DNA of 64,000 bases, taken from the NCBI RefSeq assembly GCF_000002985.6, contig NC_003282.8, forward strand, positions 1,860,001-1,924,000, in the 5' to 3' direction. Each line of letters opens with the position of its first letter. The first letter of the stretch is position 1. Source of the DNA: Caenorhabditis elegans (Eukaryota > Nematoda > Chromadorea > Rhabditida > Rhabditidae). A program made the translations under genes and the position numbers. The notes below the pieces were generated by a model that saw only the letters and a list, made by a program, of their open reading frames with translations, was not told the DNA's origin and ran no database searches. Below are positions 22,155-34,445 of this stretch, piece by piece.

Positions 22155-22600
22155 AATAGTGTGCACACTGCCGCCGTTGGGCTTAACTCTTCGCTGGTAT
22201 CAAGAAGCTCCGGCATGTTTGACAAGAAGAAACTTGTTCATCTTGTGATTTGATACATGGAATCTTATACAAATTGTAATAAGATCCTGGAAGCACTAAT
22301 CAGAAGTTTGGCTTATATCTTGAGTGAATGATTGGTCTACGGAGTGTGTATATCAAAAAATCATGCACACTGAACACAAAATGTCGATCTATACCAAAAA
22401 TACAGACTTGAACGCTTTGAAATTTTCAAAATTGAATGCTAACCATCGTTACTATGTATATCCTTAATTGTATGTTTATATCGGAGAGCACAACGTTGGG
22501 ATTAACTCTACACTGGAATTAAAAAATTGCAGCATGTGTAAGACATGAGCCGTATTTTGTTTCGATACGTGAATCTTTATAGAACTTTAAATAAGTTTCT
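22155..22600. repeat. Diverged direct duplication
   Basis: GTTGGGCTTAACTCTTCGCTGG at about 22167 and GTTGGGATTAACTCTACACTGG at about 22495 begin two related stretches of roughly 100 bp. Both continue through a GCAGCATGT or CGGCATGT core to GATACATGGAATCTTA or GATACGTGAATCTTTA. They are separated by about 330 bp. Bases 22600-23346 are otherwise AT-rich without recognisable genes. Confidence 0.6.
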
Positions 22601-23346
22601 CTAGAACCGTTTTGAGGAGTTCATTTCAAAAACCATCTGGAATATACACCACCAAGTGTGTGAGACCCTTAAAACTTGATTTGGTATGGATTAATTTGAG
22701 CAGAATCTGAAATCGTGTCTGGATGCTCCTCAATTTGACGAAGCTTTTAAATTTCTGATAAAAATCGAAAAAAATACCATTTTACGATAGCAGTTACAGA
22801 TGGATAAGTTTATATAAAAAATTGGAAAAATTACAATAATAACACTAAAACATCGAAGTCTTTTTGCACATTTTTTGCACATTTTGAAAAGTTTCTCAAA
22901 ACCCGACTGAGCTTTAAAACATTCTCTATGCTCGTACAAGTTGATATGTAGAAGCGAAACATCACAAAAATTTCGCTAAATCGAGTTATGAGCCTTCAAA
23001 GTGCCGAAAAAAATCTCTTCGTCCATCTAATTTGAATTTCGCGCGCAAATGAGCGCCCCCTCGTGTGTACTCCTCTCGGACAATCAAATAATTAATTTCT
23101 CGATTTTCGGCAATTTTAGACGATTTTTCGTATAAAAAAAGTATCTATAAAAAAATTTAAAAATTGACAAAAAAAACACTCAAACATAATAGTCCTCTAA
23201 TAGTCTTGACTCTAATAGCTTTGAAGTTCTACACTAAAATTGGAAAAAGTTTGCATTAAAGAGGAAGCACGGTGTATATAGATTGTGCACATGGAATTTG
23301 TAATTAACGATGATGGTATACTGTAGCAAAATTTGAACATGGTTGA

Positions 23347-23740
23347 TTAAAGGTGGTGTAGCGCCAGTGGGAATTATGTCTAAATTCACTTATAGTGATT
23401 TAAATCAAATGTGAATCATAATAAAACACTTCAAGAATTTTTAAGATTTTTCAAAATTTCCTGTCAAAGTTTTGGCAAATTGTCAAAATTTTGAAAAATA
23501 TGAGCTTTTGAGGAGACCCAACAAGTTTACAGTATAAAAAATGCTGAAAAAAAAAATTTTTTTTGGTCGACTTCCAAAATTAAAAAATTAGAGTGGTAAA
23601 AACTGAGTAATTGTCACTTTTTGACAGTAAATAAAAAATTTTCAAAAAATGTTCATAAAGTTTTATTATGATATTCGTTTATTTTGGCACCATATGAGTA
23701 GTTTTTCACACTTTCCCCATGGGCACTACTCCACCTTGAA
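23347..23740. mobile_element. Palindromic element ending TTAAAGGTGG (copy A)
   Basis: TTAAAGGTGGTGTAGCGCCAGTGGGAA is matched by TTCCCCATGGGCACTACTCCACCTTGAA at the other end, with partly paired interior. Related TTTAAAGG-ended palindromes occur at 25.73, 33.34 and 35.53 kb, so this is a palindromic MITE family. Confidence 0.8.
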
Positions 23741-24724
23741 TGTGCCGATACTAACAGCCAGTGCGGTAATACATAGTGTAATATTATTGTATCGACCTTG
23801 AAGTTGAACATTTAAAAAAATTAACTAAATATATATATATATATATATATTTTCATTTATTGATGTGAGAAGAAAAAAAAATCAATAAATATAATTAGAC
23901 TCATCCCACTATGCCGTTGGAATAACAAAATATTTTGAACATTTTAATTTTCCAATAAAAATTGAATCTTCTACAATACTTTGTATTAAAATTTTTGATT
24001 TAAAATTTGTTACACTAAAAAAATTTCTGAGGCAACTCTTTTACTTCTTCTACGTGGCTTCCAAGAAAGATCCCCCTCAAAACTTTTAACTCTGTTCTTC
24101 CACTTCCCTAAGCACACGCTGTCACTCCGAATCACAGCTCATTTGAGCTTAACTCATTTTCACACCATTAACTGCTGCAATAGCGTTTAGGTTTTTCGTG
24201 TCAAAAAAAAAAACGGAAGCTGGATATATACGAAATTGAAGTGGGCGACACCATAATCTGTCGTTGAGAAAATCTCCACTCTCTTTTCGAAAAGAAAATT
24301 TTCTTTGAGATTGATGTGATGTGAGAGTTGGGTTACGGTAGGTTTTGTCTTTTTGCAGGCACAACTTGAATCAGTACAGTATCCTGTGGGCGGGCGCTAG
24401 TGATAGCGCAAATATCGCGCGCTGATTGGGTACACTATCGATGCACTATATGATACAGTGACGGGAAACATTTTATTTTCATACTAAGTTGCCCACAATT
24501 TTCTGCAATATTGTTCTAGAAAAAGTTACAGCAGCCGATATTTTGCAGGTTCGTATTTAAGTGGAATAGGTCTATAACTTTACTATTAGTGAAACAATGC
24601 TAATACTGAAATTTCAGTGATAGATAAATTTAAGAATTTCATGATGTTCTTGCAAAATTCAAAAAGTTCAAAGTATTTACTCTTAAAAATGTTTAACAAT
24701 CAATTTTTCTTAACTATCTACATA

Positions 24725-25645
24725 CAGTGCTGGCCAAAAAGATATCCACTTTCTGTTTTTTGATGATTTCGATATTTTTTCCATTGAGCATAACTCCAAA
24801 ACTAGGAAAGCTATCAAAAAAGTTTCAACTGGTAAAATGTAGCTCGTGATCAGGCCTATGTATTTTTACATGATTAAATTATTCACCCAAAACATGGCAA
24901 GTGATAAAGCGGCCGACATCTCGTGAGTCCGCTTTTGATGATGATTACTAAAACGACTGTAACTCGAGAAACATATTTTTAATGGAAGGTTTTTAGAAAG
25001 TAACACGATGTTTATATAATTTTTTATTGTTTGAACATACTAACTTCGTCCTGAAACCTCCATTGAAAAAGACAAGAGAGTTTAAAGAAGAGAAGTGTAG
25101 AGTAATCTCGAGCTCATGTCTCAAAAATAGTAGATTTTTTTTCTGAATTCTGTTTATTGGTTAATATGTAGTTCAAATATAATAACAACATCAGTTCTTC
25201 ACAAAAATTGTCGGAAAAAGATTTTCAATCCAAGAAACCTGATTTTTGAACAAAGCCTCTAAACAGTGTCTAATGAGACACTAGTTTCAGCGCACACATT
25301 TTTTTAAATGGAGGTTTTAGGACAAAGTTGATATGTTCAAACAATGAAAAATTAAATAAACATTTTGTTACTTTCTCAAACCTTTCATTAAAAATATGTT
25401 TCTTGAGTTACAGTCGTTTTAGTAATCATCGTCAAAAACGGACTCACGAGATGCCCGCCGCTTTATTACTTGCCATGTGATGGATGAATAATTGCAACAT
25501 GTAAAAATACATATGCCTGATTACGAGCTACATTTTACCAGTTGAAAATTTTTTGGTACTTTTCCTAGTTTTGAAGTTATGCCCATTGGAAAAAATATCG
25601 AAATCGTCAAAAAACTGAAAGTGGATATCTTTTTGGCCAGCACTG
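24725..25645. mobile_element. Tc1-ended foldback element, 921 bp
   Basis: The ends read CAGTGCTGGCCAAAAAGATATCC and its complement, each flanked by TA, which is the target duplication and terminal motif of Tc1. The arms are long: inner pairs AACGACTGTAACTCGAGAAACATATTTTTAATG / CATTAAAAATATGTTTCTTGAGTTACAGTCG. There is no transposase frame. It is therefore a non-autonomous foldback that could be mobilised by Tc1-type transposase. Confidence 0.88.
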
Positions 25646-25733
25646 TAGCTCTAAAAGTACTAAGTAGTTGAATACGAAAGAAAATCGCATGTGATTTAAA
25701 AAAAATGTTTGTCTTATTTTAAAAAAACAATGC

Positions 25734-26133
25734 TTAAAGGTAGTGTAATAGAGCTTTATTATAGCTTTATTAGACTCAAAATTGTCTGAAAACACTGAAT
25801 TTTATACTGAAATTTCTTGAAAGCTTCTCAAAAAAAAGTAAAATTCAATTCATTTTAGGTACATTTAAGATCAATGGATAACCAGAAGTTACCGAATTTA
25901 CAAAGCCGTTCTAGTCAAAGAAATAGTAAACAAATAAATTAGGTAATAAATTAAGCCGCTGCGACATTGACAAGTAGGTCAAATTTTAAATTTTAACTAA
26001 TTTTAGGCCATTTTTAGAGGCGTCATAACATTTTTATCGAGAAGTTTTCAATGAGTTTCATTATGAAATTCGGTGTTTTCAAACAATTTCGAGTCTAATG
26101 ATGCAATAAAAAATTCGACTACACCACCTTAAA
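25734..26133. mobile_element. Palindromic element ending TTAAAGGTAG (copy B)
   Basis: The left end TTAAAGGTAGTGTAAT is matched by the right end TACACCACCTTAA. The interior includes AAATTAAGCCGCTGCGACATTGACAAGTAGG, a core shared with the 35.5 kb element (AAACCGCTGCGATACTGAAAAGTTG). Immediately after it, 26135-26246 is a GCCG-type element ending TTGCCGCGCACCCCTG. Confidence 0.75.
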
Positions 26134-26249
26134 AAAATTTCAGCAATTGCCGGTTTTGGGAATTTTTTTGGCAATCTGCAATTTCTTCAATTGCCGAAAT
26201 TGCCATAAATTCGATTGCCGAACGGCAATTGCCGCGCACCCCTGATTAA

Positions 26250-27440
26250 AATCTATAAAAATTTAAAAATTTTCAAATCTATAGTATCTTATTAGGCCTT
26301 TCTTAGGCCCCTTTATTAGCTATTTTCACAAATTTCGATTCCGTTCATTATCAACCTTACCTTAAAAGCGCGGCAACTCAAATTTTTAGTAAGCCCCGAA
26401 TAAACTACCCCCAACCTTTTTTTTTCAAAAAAGTCCCTCTCTTCTCCCATTTCGCTAGTCACTTTGTCCATCAATGCAGGTATCAATAACGTTTTAGGTG
26501 GTGGTAACCCAATCTTGTGCCGCTACCTTTTTCTCCCCATTTTCCTCCAATTTTCGCCCCGATCACCACCACCACCACACCGTCTGTCATGTAATTTATT
26601 TGCTTTCACTGCATCGAGCCAGATTGTTGTCATCACTTTGCTCGTTGCTCACGCCCGAAATCATATCGAATATCGTACAAACATATGTCAAACATTACCT
26701 TTAACTTCTCTCTCCCTGCCAACACCTGGTCTCCTTTCGTTTCTGTCTGGGCACTCTCTCAAAAGTCCATTGTCTCTCGACACGTTTGTTGTTGTTAAGA
26801 GTCTGCCTTTTTCCGGTAACGTTCTATTGATAGAAATTAATGGATACTGCTAGGAATGACAGGTGATGACGAGGTGACACAAGTTTTTGAAAATCAGCAC
26901 GAAATGGAATTTGACATCAAAAAAATAAAATACATGGTGCTCAATTTGAAGTCTGATAAATTTTACTGAATTACTGTTAAGCCACGTGATCATAAATTTG
27001 AACCCAAAAAAAAATGCTTTAGGGTCATGTCCCACTATTTTCACGTGTTATTAAGTAGTATAGTTTCAGATTTAGGATTCAGATTTATAGTCATCAAATC
27101 GAATGATGTTGATTTTTTGTTTAGAAGTATTAATATACATAGTTAAGAAAATTGCTTTTGAAAAACCTTATTTTATTGAAAACAAACCCATATAAATTAG
27201 TTTCTCAGCAATTTTTCTTACAAAAAATCCTGAAAGCATTTGAGACAGGGGGTTTTTATAGTACAAAGGTGCTCGCAACACTATTAGAGACGCAATTTAA
27301 AAAATGTAGCGTTTTTAATAGGTTACACCCTACTACCATACTTAAAAGAAGTTAAACTGTCCAACTTCGTCAACCTTTTTTCACAATTTTTCTAAATTTT
27401 TGTCTTTTTTTTATTGGGTTTTCCTGAATTTTCTGGCTTT
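26250..27440. other. Intergenic segment, largely single copy
   Basis: 26430-26850 is pyrimidine-rich and GC-richer than its surroundings and holds a 129-codon open frame (26464-26853) with no recognisable domain and no flanking splice or signal support. I regard it as non-coding, possibly regulatory. 26900-27400 is AT-rich. Confidence 0.3.
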
Positions 27441-27444
27441 TTCT

Positions 27445-27770
27445 CCCCAGCCTAAGCCAAAGTATAAGCTGAAACCTAAGCCTTCGCCTAAGCCTAAGCC
27501 TAGCACTTTGCCTAAGCCTAAGCCTAAGTCTAAGCCTAAACCTAGGCCTAGGCCTGAGCTTAAGCAGAACACTGACCCTAAGCCTAAGCCTAAGCCTAAG
27601 CCAATGCAAAAGGCAAAGCCAAAGGCTGAGCCTTAGCCTAAGCCTAAGCCTAAGCCTACTCCTAAGGCAAAGCCTGAGCCAAAGCCAAATATCGTGAGGG
27701 TCATCCTCAACGCATGTAAGTCCTAAGTTTAAGCTTAAGAGCCTAGGCCTAAAAATAAGCCTAAGCATAT
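27445..27770. repeat. Interstitial telomere-like (GCCTAA)n array
   Basis: Degenerate CCTAAG/CCTAAGC hexamers, the nematode telomere repeat TTAGGC read on the opposite strand, interrupted by variant units. The Lys-Pro-rich open frame it creates is not a gene. Confidence 0.95.
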
Positions 27771-27779
27771 TAATACTTC

Positions 27780-28565
27780 GGAAAGTCGTGTTGAAAAATA
27801 TTTCCAGACACCAAATTCGACCCCTTTCTTTGTGGGTTTTCAATAGCGAGTTCGAATCTCCCAGGCAGGTGTTCAAGTTTTCTTTTTTTTTTGGAAAATG
27901 CGCAAAACGTTGTGATATGAGTAATCAAGGCCACCTTTTGTTCAATATCCAACAGCTTATCTCAGTTTTCGCATGGTTTGAAAATGGGATAGTTTTGAAG
28001 GGGAAAAGGAATACAATCTTGGAATTATTTAAAACAAACCTCATGGTCCCCAATCTCTCATTCACTATTTTTTTCAATTCAAAATCTCCATGTCAACCCC
28101 AAGCATCCGGGTAACCATAGATCTTCCCATGGCTGTCCAGGATACCGCAAAAGTATAAAGCCGATAAATCATCGAGTTCTGGAAACTATTTTCCTCCGGA
28201 TTTCGAAAATTTTCTTCGTCGTGTCTTTCAAATTGCTCCCCCCCTTTCCACTTATCTTCGGGTTGTTAACTGCACCCAAGAAGATATAAACAATGAACCC
28301 TGAAGAATTATTATTATAAACATAACAATAGGATTAGAAATTTTGAGGGGAAAGATAATCAGAGACGTTGTTGACTAATCCTAGGAGGGGAATATAAACG
28401 ATTTTCGTTTATATTTAACACAAAAAATTCGAGAAGAAGAAGAAGAAGAAGAACTCTGATGATTTGATGAAGTTTAAACAAAGTTAATAGATATAGCCAT
28501 GACCATTAGGAATAGTACTGATAAAATTGAATTTTCGAAATTTTTGAAAAATATTCTGTTTATAT
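27780..28565. other. Intergenic segment with no supported gene
   Basis: Mostly single-copy sequence. A (GAA)n run lies at 28432-28452. 28650-28795 shares wording with 6050-6160 and 42000-42090 (TCGGCAAAATTGTACGCATCC.. ACATCTATTTTGAAAAGTATGC), which is part of the GCCG element family. Confidence 0.5.
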
Positions 28566-29525
28566 CAGTGGTGCGCGACAATCGATTTTTTCCGGCAAAT
28601 TGGCAAATTGCTGAATTTGGTGGAAAAACAGCAAGAAAATTTTCGGAAAGTTTTGGTTGTGCACATTTTTCTTTTGGAAATTTCAGAATTTCAATTTTAA
28701 TCGGCAAAATTGTACGCATCCTATGAATGCTCCTACATCTATTTTGAAAAGTATGCAAATTCTATGAAAAAATCCGAAGAAAACGAGAAAACAAATTTCA
28801 AAAAGACAAATTTTCCGTCTTATAAAAACCCCTCAAAACAATTCCAGCAAATTGATGTTCGGCAAATCGGCAAATCGGCAAACCGGCAATTTGCCGAAAT
28901 TGAAAATTTCCGGCAAACCTGAACTTTGCCGATTTTGAAAATTTCCGGAAAATCAGCAAACCGGCAATTTGCCGACATTGAAAGTTTCCGGCAAATCGGC
29001 AGACCGGCAATTTGCCGAAATTGAAAATTCCCGGAAAATCGGCAAACCGGCAATTTGCAAAATTAAAAATTTCCGGCAAATCGGCAAACCGGCAAAATGT
29101 TGAAATTGAAAATTTCCGGCAAATTAACAAACCGGCAGTTTGCCAAAATGGAAAATTTCAGGCAAATTGGCAAACCGGCAAACTGTTGAAATTGAAAAGT
29201 TCCGGTAAATTATCGAAGCGGCAATTTGCAAAATTAAAAATTTCCGGCAAATCGGCAAACCGGCAAAATGTTGAAATTGAAAATTTTCGGCAAACCTAAA
29301 CTTTGCCGACTTTGAAAATTTCCGGAAAATCAGCAAACCGGCAAACTGCCGAAATTGGGACTTTCCAGCAAATCGGCAAACCGGCAAATTGGTGAAATTG
29401 AACATTTTCGGTAAATGGGCAAACCGGCAAAATGTTGAAATTGAAAATTTCCGGTAAATTAACAAACCGGCAGTTTGCCAAAATGGAAAATTTCAGGCAA
29501 ATTGGCAAACCGGCAAAATCGCCGA
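28566..29525. repeat. GCCG-type satellite-like array
   Basis: Long run of about 40-45 bp units of the form GGCAAATCGGCAAACCGGCAATTTGCCGAAATTGAAAATTTCC with point changes, preceded by GTGGTGCGCGACAATCG, a form of the element end. Long open frames on both strands come from the repeat period. Confidence 0.92.
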
Positions 29526-30242
29526 AATATGTTTAATGTTCAGGTGTCTTCGTTATTAGTAAAAAAAAATAAGACTAGCAGTGTTCACGGTGCGATCTCT
29601 TTGGCGCAACTGTAGCTAAAAATAAGTTTCTGAAGTTTTAACATGAGTCTACAGTGACCTACTGTATGCTATTACTTCTAAAGTTACCCGACCGTCATAC
29701 CCCTAACTACCCTTTCAATTCATTTACCCAATCTCTCCCGTCTCTTCGAAAAAAAAAAAGTTCATCAAATATTAACCAATGTTTTCCACCACTTTCTCTA
29801 TCAATTGTTAGAAGGGGGTCCCGAAATGAAGAGGTTTAGCTCTCTCTCTTCTCTCATCGACAACAGAGGACGTAGAGATAAAGAGAAAAGGTAATTGTAG
29901 TCAGCAAACTAATTATTCATTGGGGTCTTGAAAAGAAAAACGGGGGAGGGAGAGAATAGCGGTTTATTATTAGCGATCAGTTGGGGGATATGTTATTGTT
30001 ACGAATAATTGTTGGTATGGAGGAGAAGATTTCAATTAATTCTCACTTTTGAGATTATTTTGAAAATTTGCAGTTTTTTAGAAGCCACGAATTTCAGAGG
30101 TCATATTAGGGGTCATGTATCAAATTCCAGAAGTTCATCTCGAGATAAAAACTCGCTTTTGGCACCTCATTTTTAAGCTATTTGTTCTTCTTTTAATAAC
30201 CTACAGCAATATTTGTAATGTTTTTTTCTCCACAGCTCCTCT
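29526..30242. other. Intergenic single-copy segment
   Basis: Includes a pyrimidine-rich patch at 29690-29860 and the purine-rich GAAGAGGTTTAGC...GAGGACGTAGAGATAAAGAG. No exon, RNA gene or repeat can be supported. Confidence 0.4.
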
Positions 30243-30366
30243 TTAGCCTAAGCCTAAGCTTAAGTCTAAGCTTAAGCCTAAGCGAAAACCTAAGTTCAAA
30301 CTTAAGCCTAAGCCTAAGTCTAAGCCTAGGCCTAAGCCTAAGCTTACGTCCAAGCCTAAGCCCTTT
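30243..30366. repeat. Interstitial telomere-like (GCCTAA)n array
   Basis: AGCCTAAGCCTAAGCTTAAG-type degenerate hexamers over about 120 bp, preceded by a short unique stretch. Confidence 0.93.
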
Positions 30367-30869
30367 TATTTTCGAATAACGGTACCAGCACAATGGAGGC
30401 GGCGCCTATCACTCAATGATAACAACAGCCACTCGCTGATTGGCCGCGGGGGTCTTCTTTTCTGTATGATTCAGGAATAAGTATGTAAATTCTGAAACCT
30501 TTTAGCATTCCAGATAGATTTATAATGGCTCCAAACAAAAATCAGTCGAATCGAGTTTTTCTCTGAAATGTTCAAATTTGGGACTGCTACAGCTTAATTT
30601 TTTTTGAGCGATTCTTAGTAACGGTCTCCAAAATTAGGAGCAGCGTCAACTATAGGAACCCTTGAGAGATAGTTCTAACCTAGAAGGATGCTACAGAGGT
30701 CCGCGTCATGGGGTCATGGTCCTAGGGTCGGACTCCTCTAGACATCGTGAATAAATTATCCATTACTAAACCTTGTGGCCAAATGCTCTCAGTCTGCATT
30801 ATGGATAAATAATCTTGTGGTGGATTGACTTTAATACCCCGTGCCACTGAACCAATATGTATTCTGGCT

Positions 30870-31536
30870 AACCCCTTCCCACAACTATTGGAAAACTTTT
30901 CTATCACACAAATTGCCGAACAATCATCGAAATCATGCTGTGAAGTGAACCACAAACCGTCCACGATCAGCTTTAGCCGATTATCGTGCTATTTTGATGC
31001 TTAAACAGACATACTACGCGGAACTTATTCAGAAACCAGATGTGTGTTAAGAATTCAGTAGTTTTGGTGCTCCAAAAAACATAAAAAATATCAAACTTTT
31101 CCGAGTTTGTTAAGCACGGCAAATTTGCCGAATTTGCCGAATTTGCCGAGCTCGGCAAATTTTGAGATTTGCCGCACACCCCTGATGTAGAGGTAGTCTG
31201 GCGAAACATTTTGAAAGGGATTTCTAGCCTACTCACATAGAATTCCGTCAATCAGAACAGAGCACGTCGGGGATTCGCTTTAGAACCCCGTCTGGCTCAG
31301 GATTCGAATTGTGCGACGCTCTTTTTGATTTGTGACTTAGTCATATCCTGAAGCCTTGACTATTGGTCCAACCATTATCTGCATTGTGGTTAACCCCCTG
31401 TCAGGCAAAACTTTTCTATCACACAAATTGTCGAACAATCATCGAAATCATGCTGTGAAGTAAACACCCAGCCTACTGTCAAACTTCCATCATTCCCTCC
31501 TCTCCCTCCACGATCAAATTTAGCCGATTATCGTTT
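30870..31536. repeat. Direct duplication flanking an inserted GCCG element
   Basis: ACTTTTCTATCACACAAATTG.CGAACAATCATCGAAATCATGCTGTGAAGT occurs at 30895 and 31410. Each copy is followed by CCACGATCA..TTTAGCCGATTATCGT (30961 and 31508). Between them lies a 5'-truncated copy of the CAGGGGTGTGCGGC element (30986-31184). This looks like an old local duplication interrupted by insertion. Confidence 0.75.
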
Positions 31537-33338
31537 ATCTGTGCCTGCGTGGCTGGCGTGTCTCTCCATTCGAACAACACAACCACTACCGTTGTTCTGA
31601 CTGGACTGTATGCCTGGATAGTTTGTGATGGTTGGGAGGGGAAGGTCTCTTTGTCACAGTGGCGCCCCGCTACAAACATGTCTTTTCCGCCTCTGCATCC
31701 CTCACTCACTCACTCTCTTTTGTCTGTGAAACGGGGGGAGGGAGGGAGAGTTCTCCCCCACTTTCACCCCGTAACAAAAAAACTTTCACAATCAATCAAT
31801 CAATCAATCAATCGATAAGTATCATGTGATCAGTTTTTACTTCCTTTGTCACATTTTCATCTGATCTCAAACTTGGAACGTCTGGTTATTTCGCCCATAG
31901 TGATAAACTTTTAAGACCTCCAGATTTGTACTGTTGAAAGGGCCTACGGGCCTTCAGTCTGCGGGCCTTCAGTTTTGAAGTGTCATCTTAAAATATAGTT
32001 AATTTCCTTTTTATAAGATTTTATACAGAACCTCTTTATATTGTTCTTGAACTTCAACTTTCGAAGCTTATATCTCTGATGTCATTTGTTTCTATCAAAA
32101 AATGCACCATGAGCTCAATAAGATTACAGTCAGTTTTAAAATAGTACCGATTGAGCCAGGGAGGATGAGGAAATCCTAGGTCCTCGGTGACTGCGACAAA
32201 GAGCTTTTTTTCTGTAACTACGTGAAGCTTCTTGTACCTACTGGAATAATGTTGGTAAACTCTAAAAGAGCTTAAAATTTACTACAACGTTTCTGAAAGA
32301 CATTTCAAAAAAAGTTACTTTCAAGAGATTTATGAATTTTCAAAATTTGGAAAATTCATCTATTTTTGCCTATAAATGGTAGTTTTCATTAAATAATAAA
32401 TACCGATAATACCTATAAAATATACCTCGTTATAAAGCAATTAATGTTTAACAGTAACGTTTTCAATGCACCATGATCGAAATCATAAATTAATAGTATT
32501 ATAAATTTTAAACTCTCATTCTACAGTTGTCTTTGGCTATAGCAAACTGTTTTGAAAGAATTTACAATCATGAATAAAGCTTATTTACCTTTAAAGTTAG
32601 CTTAACTATAAGCACTCAAAGTTCAATAATAACTTTTTCGATGCATCATGTGCAACATCGATTCCAGTCTATTTTCAAAGCTCACATTCGTTATAATATC
32701 ATTGATAGCTATTTAGTTGAGCATTTTTTAATAGAATTGCAATCTCATTTCCACCTCGCTCCCCTCTTATCACTCTGCGTCCAATCAGCGTTATCACCAG
32801 TCTCCACCCCCACTTCCCCATCAAAGGCCACAAAATTGATTACTTATTCTCTATTCGCATATTATAACAAAACCATAACTGTTTTCAAGGTGGTTTCCAC
32901 CATTATTCATCGTCTCGTTTTCATTTCTTCAAAGTACTTCTTCCCTTTTCTTCTCCCTCTTTCACAGAAACAGGTGGAAACAGATGGGGGTTTATGAGGC
33001 GTGTGTAGTTTTCCCCCTTTACTCTGACAAGGCCCTATCATCTGATCATGTTTTGGTGATGCAGATGTTTTGTATCACATGAGCCTTTAAATTTAAAATT
33101 TCAGAAAACACCTCTTCTCTTGTTAAAGGACAAATTGAGTAACACTTCTGTAAGTCTTGCACCGTACTTCTTCCCTTCGGCAGCTTATATCTCGTTTTAT
33201 TTTGCATTTATTGAAAAATTGCTGACTAGAAAAATATTCAAGATAATATTTTAAATATTTTGTTAGTTAATAGTTTTCGCATAAAACAAACGATAATCAA
33301 GATATGAGCTGCCAAAGTTGAACAATGATGGCATATAG
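31537..33338. other. Intergenic segment, mainly single copy
   Basis: A CAAT tetranucleotide run lies at 31789-31814. Pyrimidine- and purine-rich GC-elevated patches at 31560-31770 and 32740-33010 are separated by AT-rich DNA. Open frames here have no domain support. No gene called. Confidence 0.4.
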
Positions 33339-33646
33339 TTTAAAGGTGGAGTACCGAAATTTGAGACTTGCTTTTTTTGATTTTTTAGAATAAAAGATAC
33401 ATTTTTGTGCTCAACCATATGTACTTAAATCAACGATTAAGCGCCAAATAAAAACCAAAATATTTAGTAAAGAGTGATAAAAATTAAGTTCCAGACGCTG
33501 AAAATGAGCCTTTTTTCCAAAACTTTGAACCTCTATAACTTTTTTTTTGAAATATTTTCAGAACGTCTTTTTACGAAATTCGGTAGTTGGGGTCATTTTG
33601 GGTCTAGAAAAGCAAAGTCTCAAATCACCGGCACTCCACCTTTAAA
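33339..33646. mobile_element. Palindromic element ending TTTAAAGGTGGAGT (copy C)
   Basis: TTTAAAGGTGGAGTACCGAAATTTGAGACTT is mirrored by AGTCTCAAATCACCGGCACTCCACCTTTAAA. 308 bp, no coding capacity, same family as the elements at 25.7 and 35.5 kb. Confidence 0.85.
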
Positions 33647-34204
33647 CCGTCATAACTTGGCTGAAAACCGATATATTTTTTTTACATTTTTGCATTGTCC
33701 GTAATTTTTCCTTCAAAATTAAACACGTAAATGTTTAGTCCAAAAACTTTCAATTGTATTGACTACGTTTGGGTAGGTAGGAATCCCCTCACGTAACCTA
33801 CGTACACATTTCTAGTTGGTAATCACATGTAGATTCGAAATCAATTGGAACAGTGAGGGAGAAAGAGATTTGTCGAAAACTTTTAATTGCCTTTTGCCTT
33901 CTCTGTTGTTCCGCGAGATAACCTCGATATGGACAGGAGGGGATACACTGGGAGGGGATACACGATTTTTCAGTTACACAGGGACAAATCGATTGATCTG
34001 CGCAAACATAGCATGACAATAATGATGATGATTTCATAATTGTTTGAAACAACCCCGGGTGTGTTGAACTATATGAAAGAAGTACAATTTTAGACTCACC
34101 ATAATGAAAATTATTTCTAAATTGAGCTGAAAATCATCTAGCAGAAGCTGGAAATTTTGAAATTCTCACCAGTCACGTTTTTAGCTGTTTAATATACCGG
34201 GAAT

Positions 34205-34445
34205 CAGGGGTAGGCGGCAAATTTTTTCTGGCAAATTGCAGGTTTGCCGGAAGTTTCTAGAGACACTTGACGCAGTGCCGTTTTGAAATTTTTTTCCCAG
34301 TTTTTTAAAAGATATTTTCATAGAATTTGCTTAATCTTCGAAACAGATGCATATGCCGTTTTTTTTTTTTGGAAAACTTTGCAAATTGTCAATTTGCCCC
34401 GGTTTGCCGATTTGCCGAAAAATTATTTGCCTCCCACATCTGGCA
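34205..34445. mobile_element. GCCG-type element with CAGGGGTAGGCGGCAAAT end
   Basis: The left end CAGGGGTAGGCGGCAAATTT is opposed by GCCGAAAAATTATTTGCCTCCCAC. The interior holds CCGGTTTGCCGATTTGCCG. 33650-34200 to its left and 34446-35533 to its right are AT-rich and carry no supported gene. Confidence 0.7.

Noticed and set aside
26464..26853. 129-codon frame with hydrophobic stretches
   Set aside because: No recognisable domain, low-complexity pyrimidine-rich DNA, no splice context, and an overlapping second open frame.
27400..27876. Lys/Pro-rich and Arg/Leu-rich frames of 78 and 168 codons
   Set aside because: Translations of the TTAGGC telomere-like array; the same applies at 30193-30393, 42816-43500 and 60410-60895.
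27855..27885. TTCGAATC box B-like word
   Set aside because: No A box at the right distance on either strand and no acceptor-stem pairing.
28798..29508. CRISPR-like array
   Set aside because: Units are contiguous and degenerate with no unique spacers, and the host is a nematode; this is a satellite repeat.
31257..31330. Possible tRNA or hairpin RNA (GGATTCGAATT box, T run after AGAGC/GCTCT pairing)
   Set aside because: The box B-like word and terminator are present, but no cloverleaf with proper D and anticodon arms can be drawn; a structure search would be needed.
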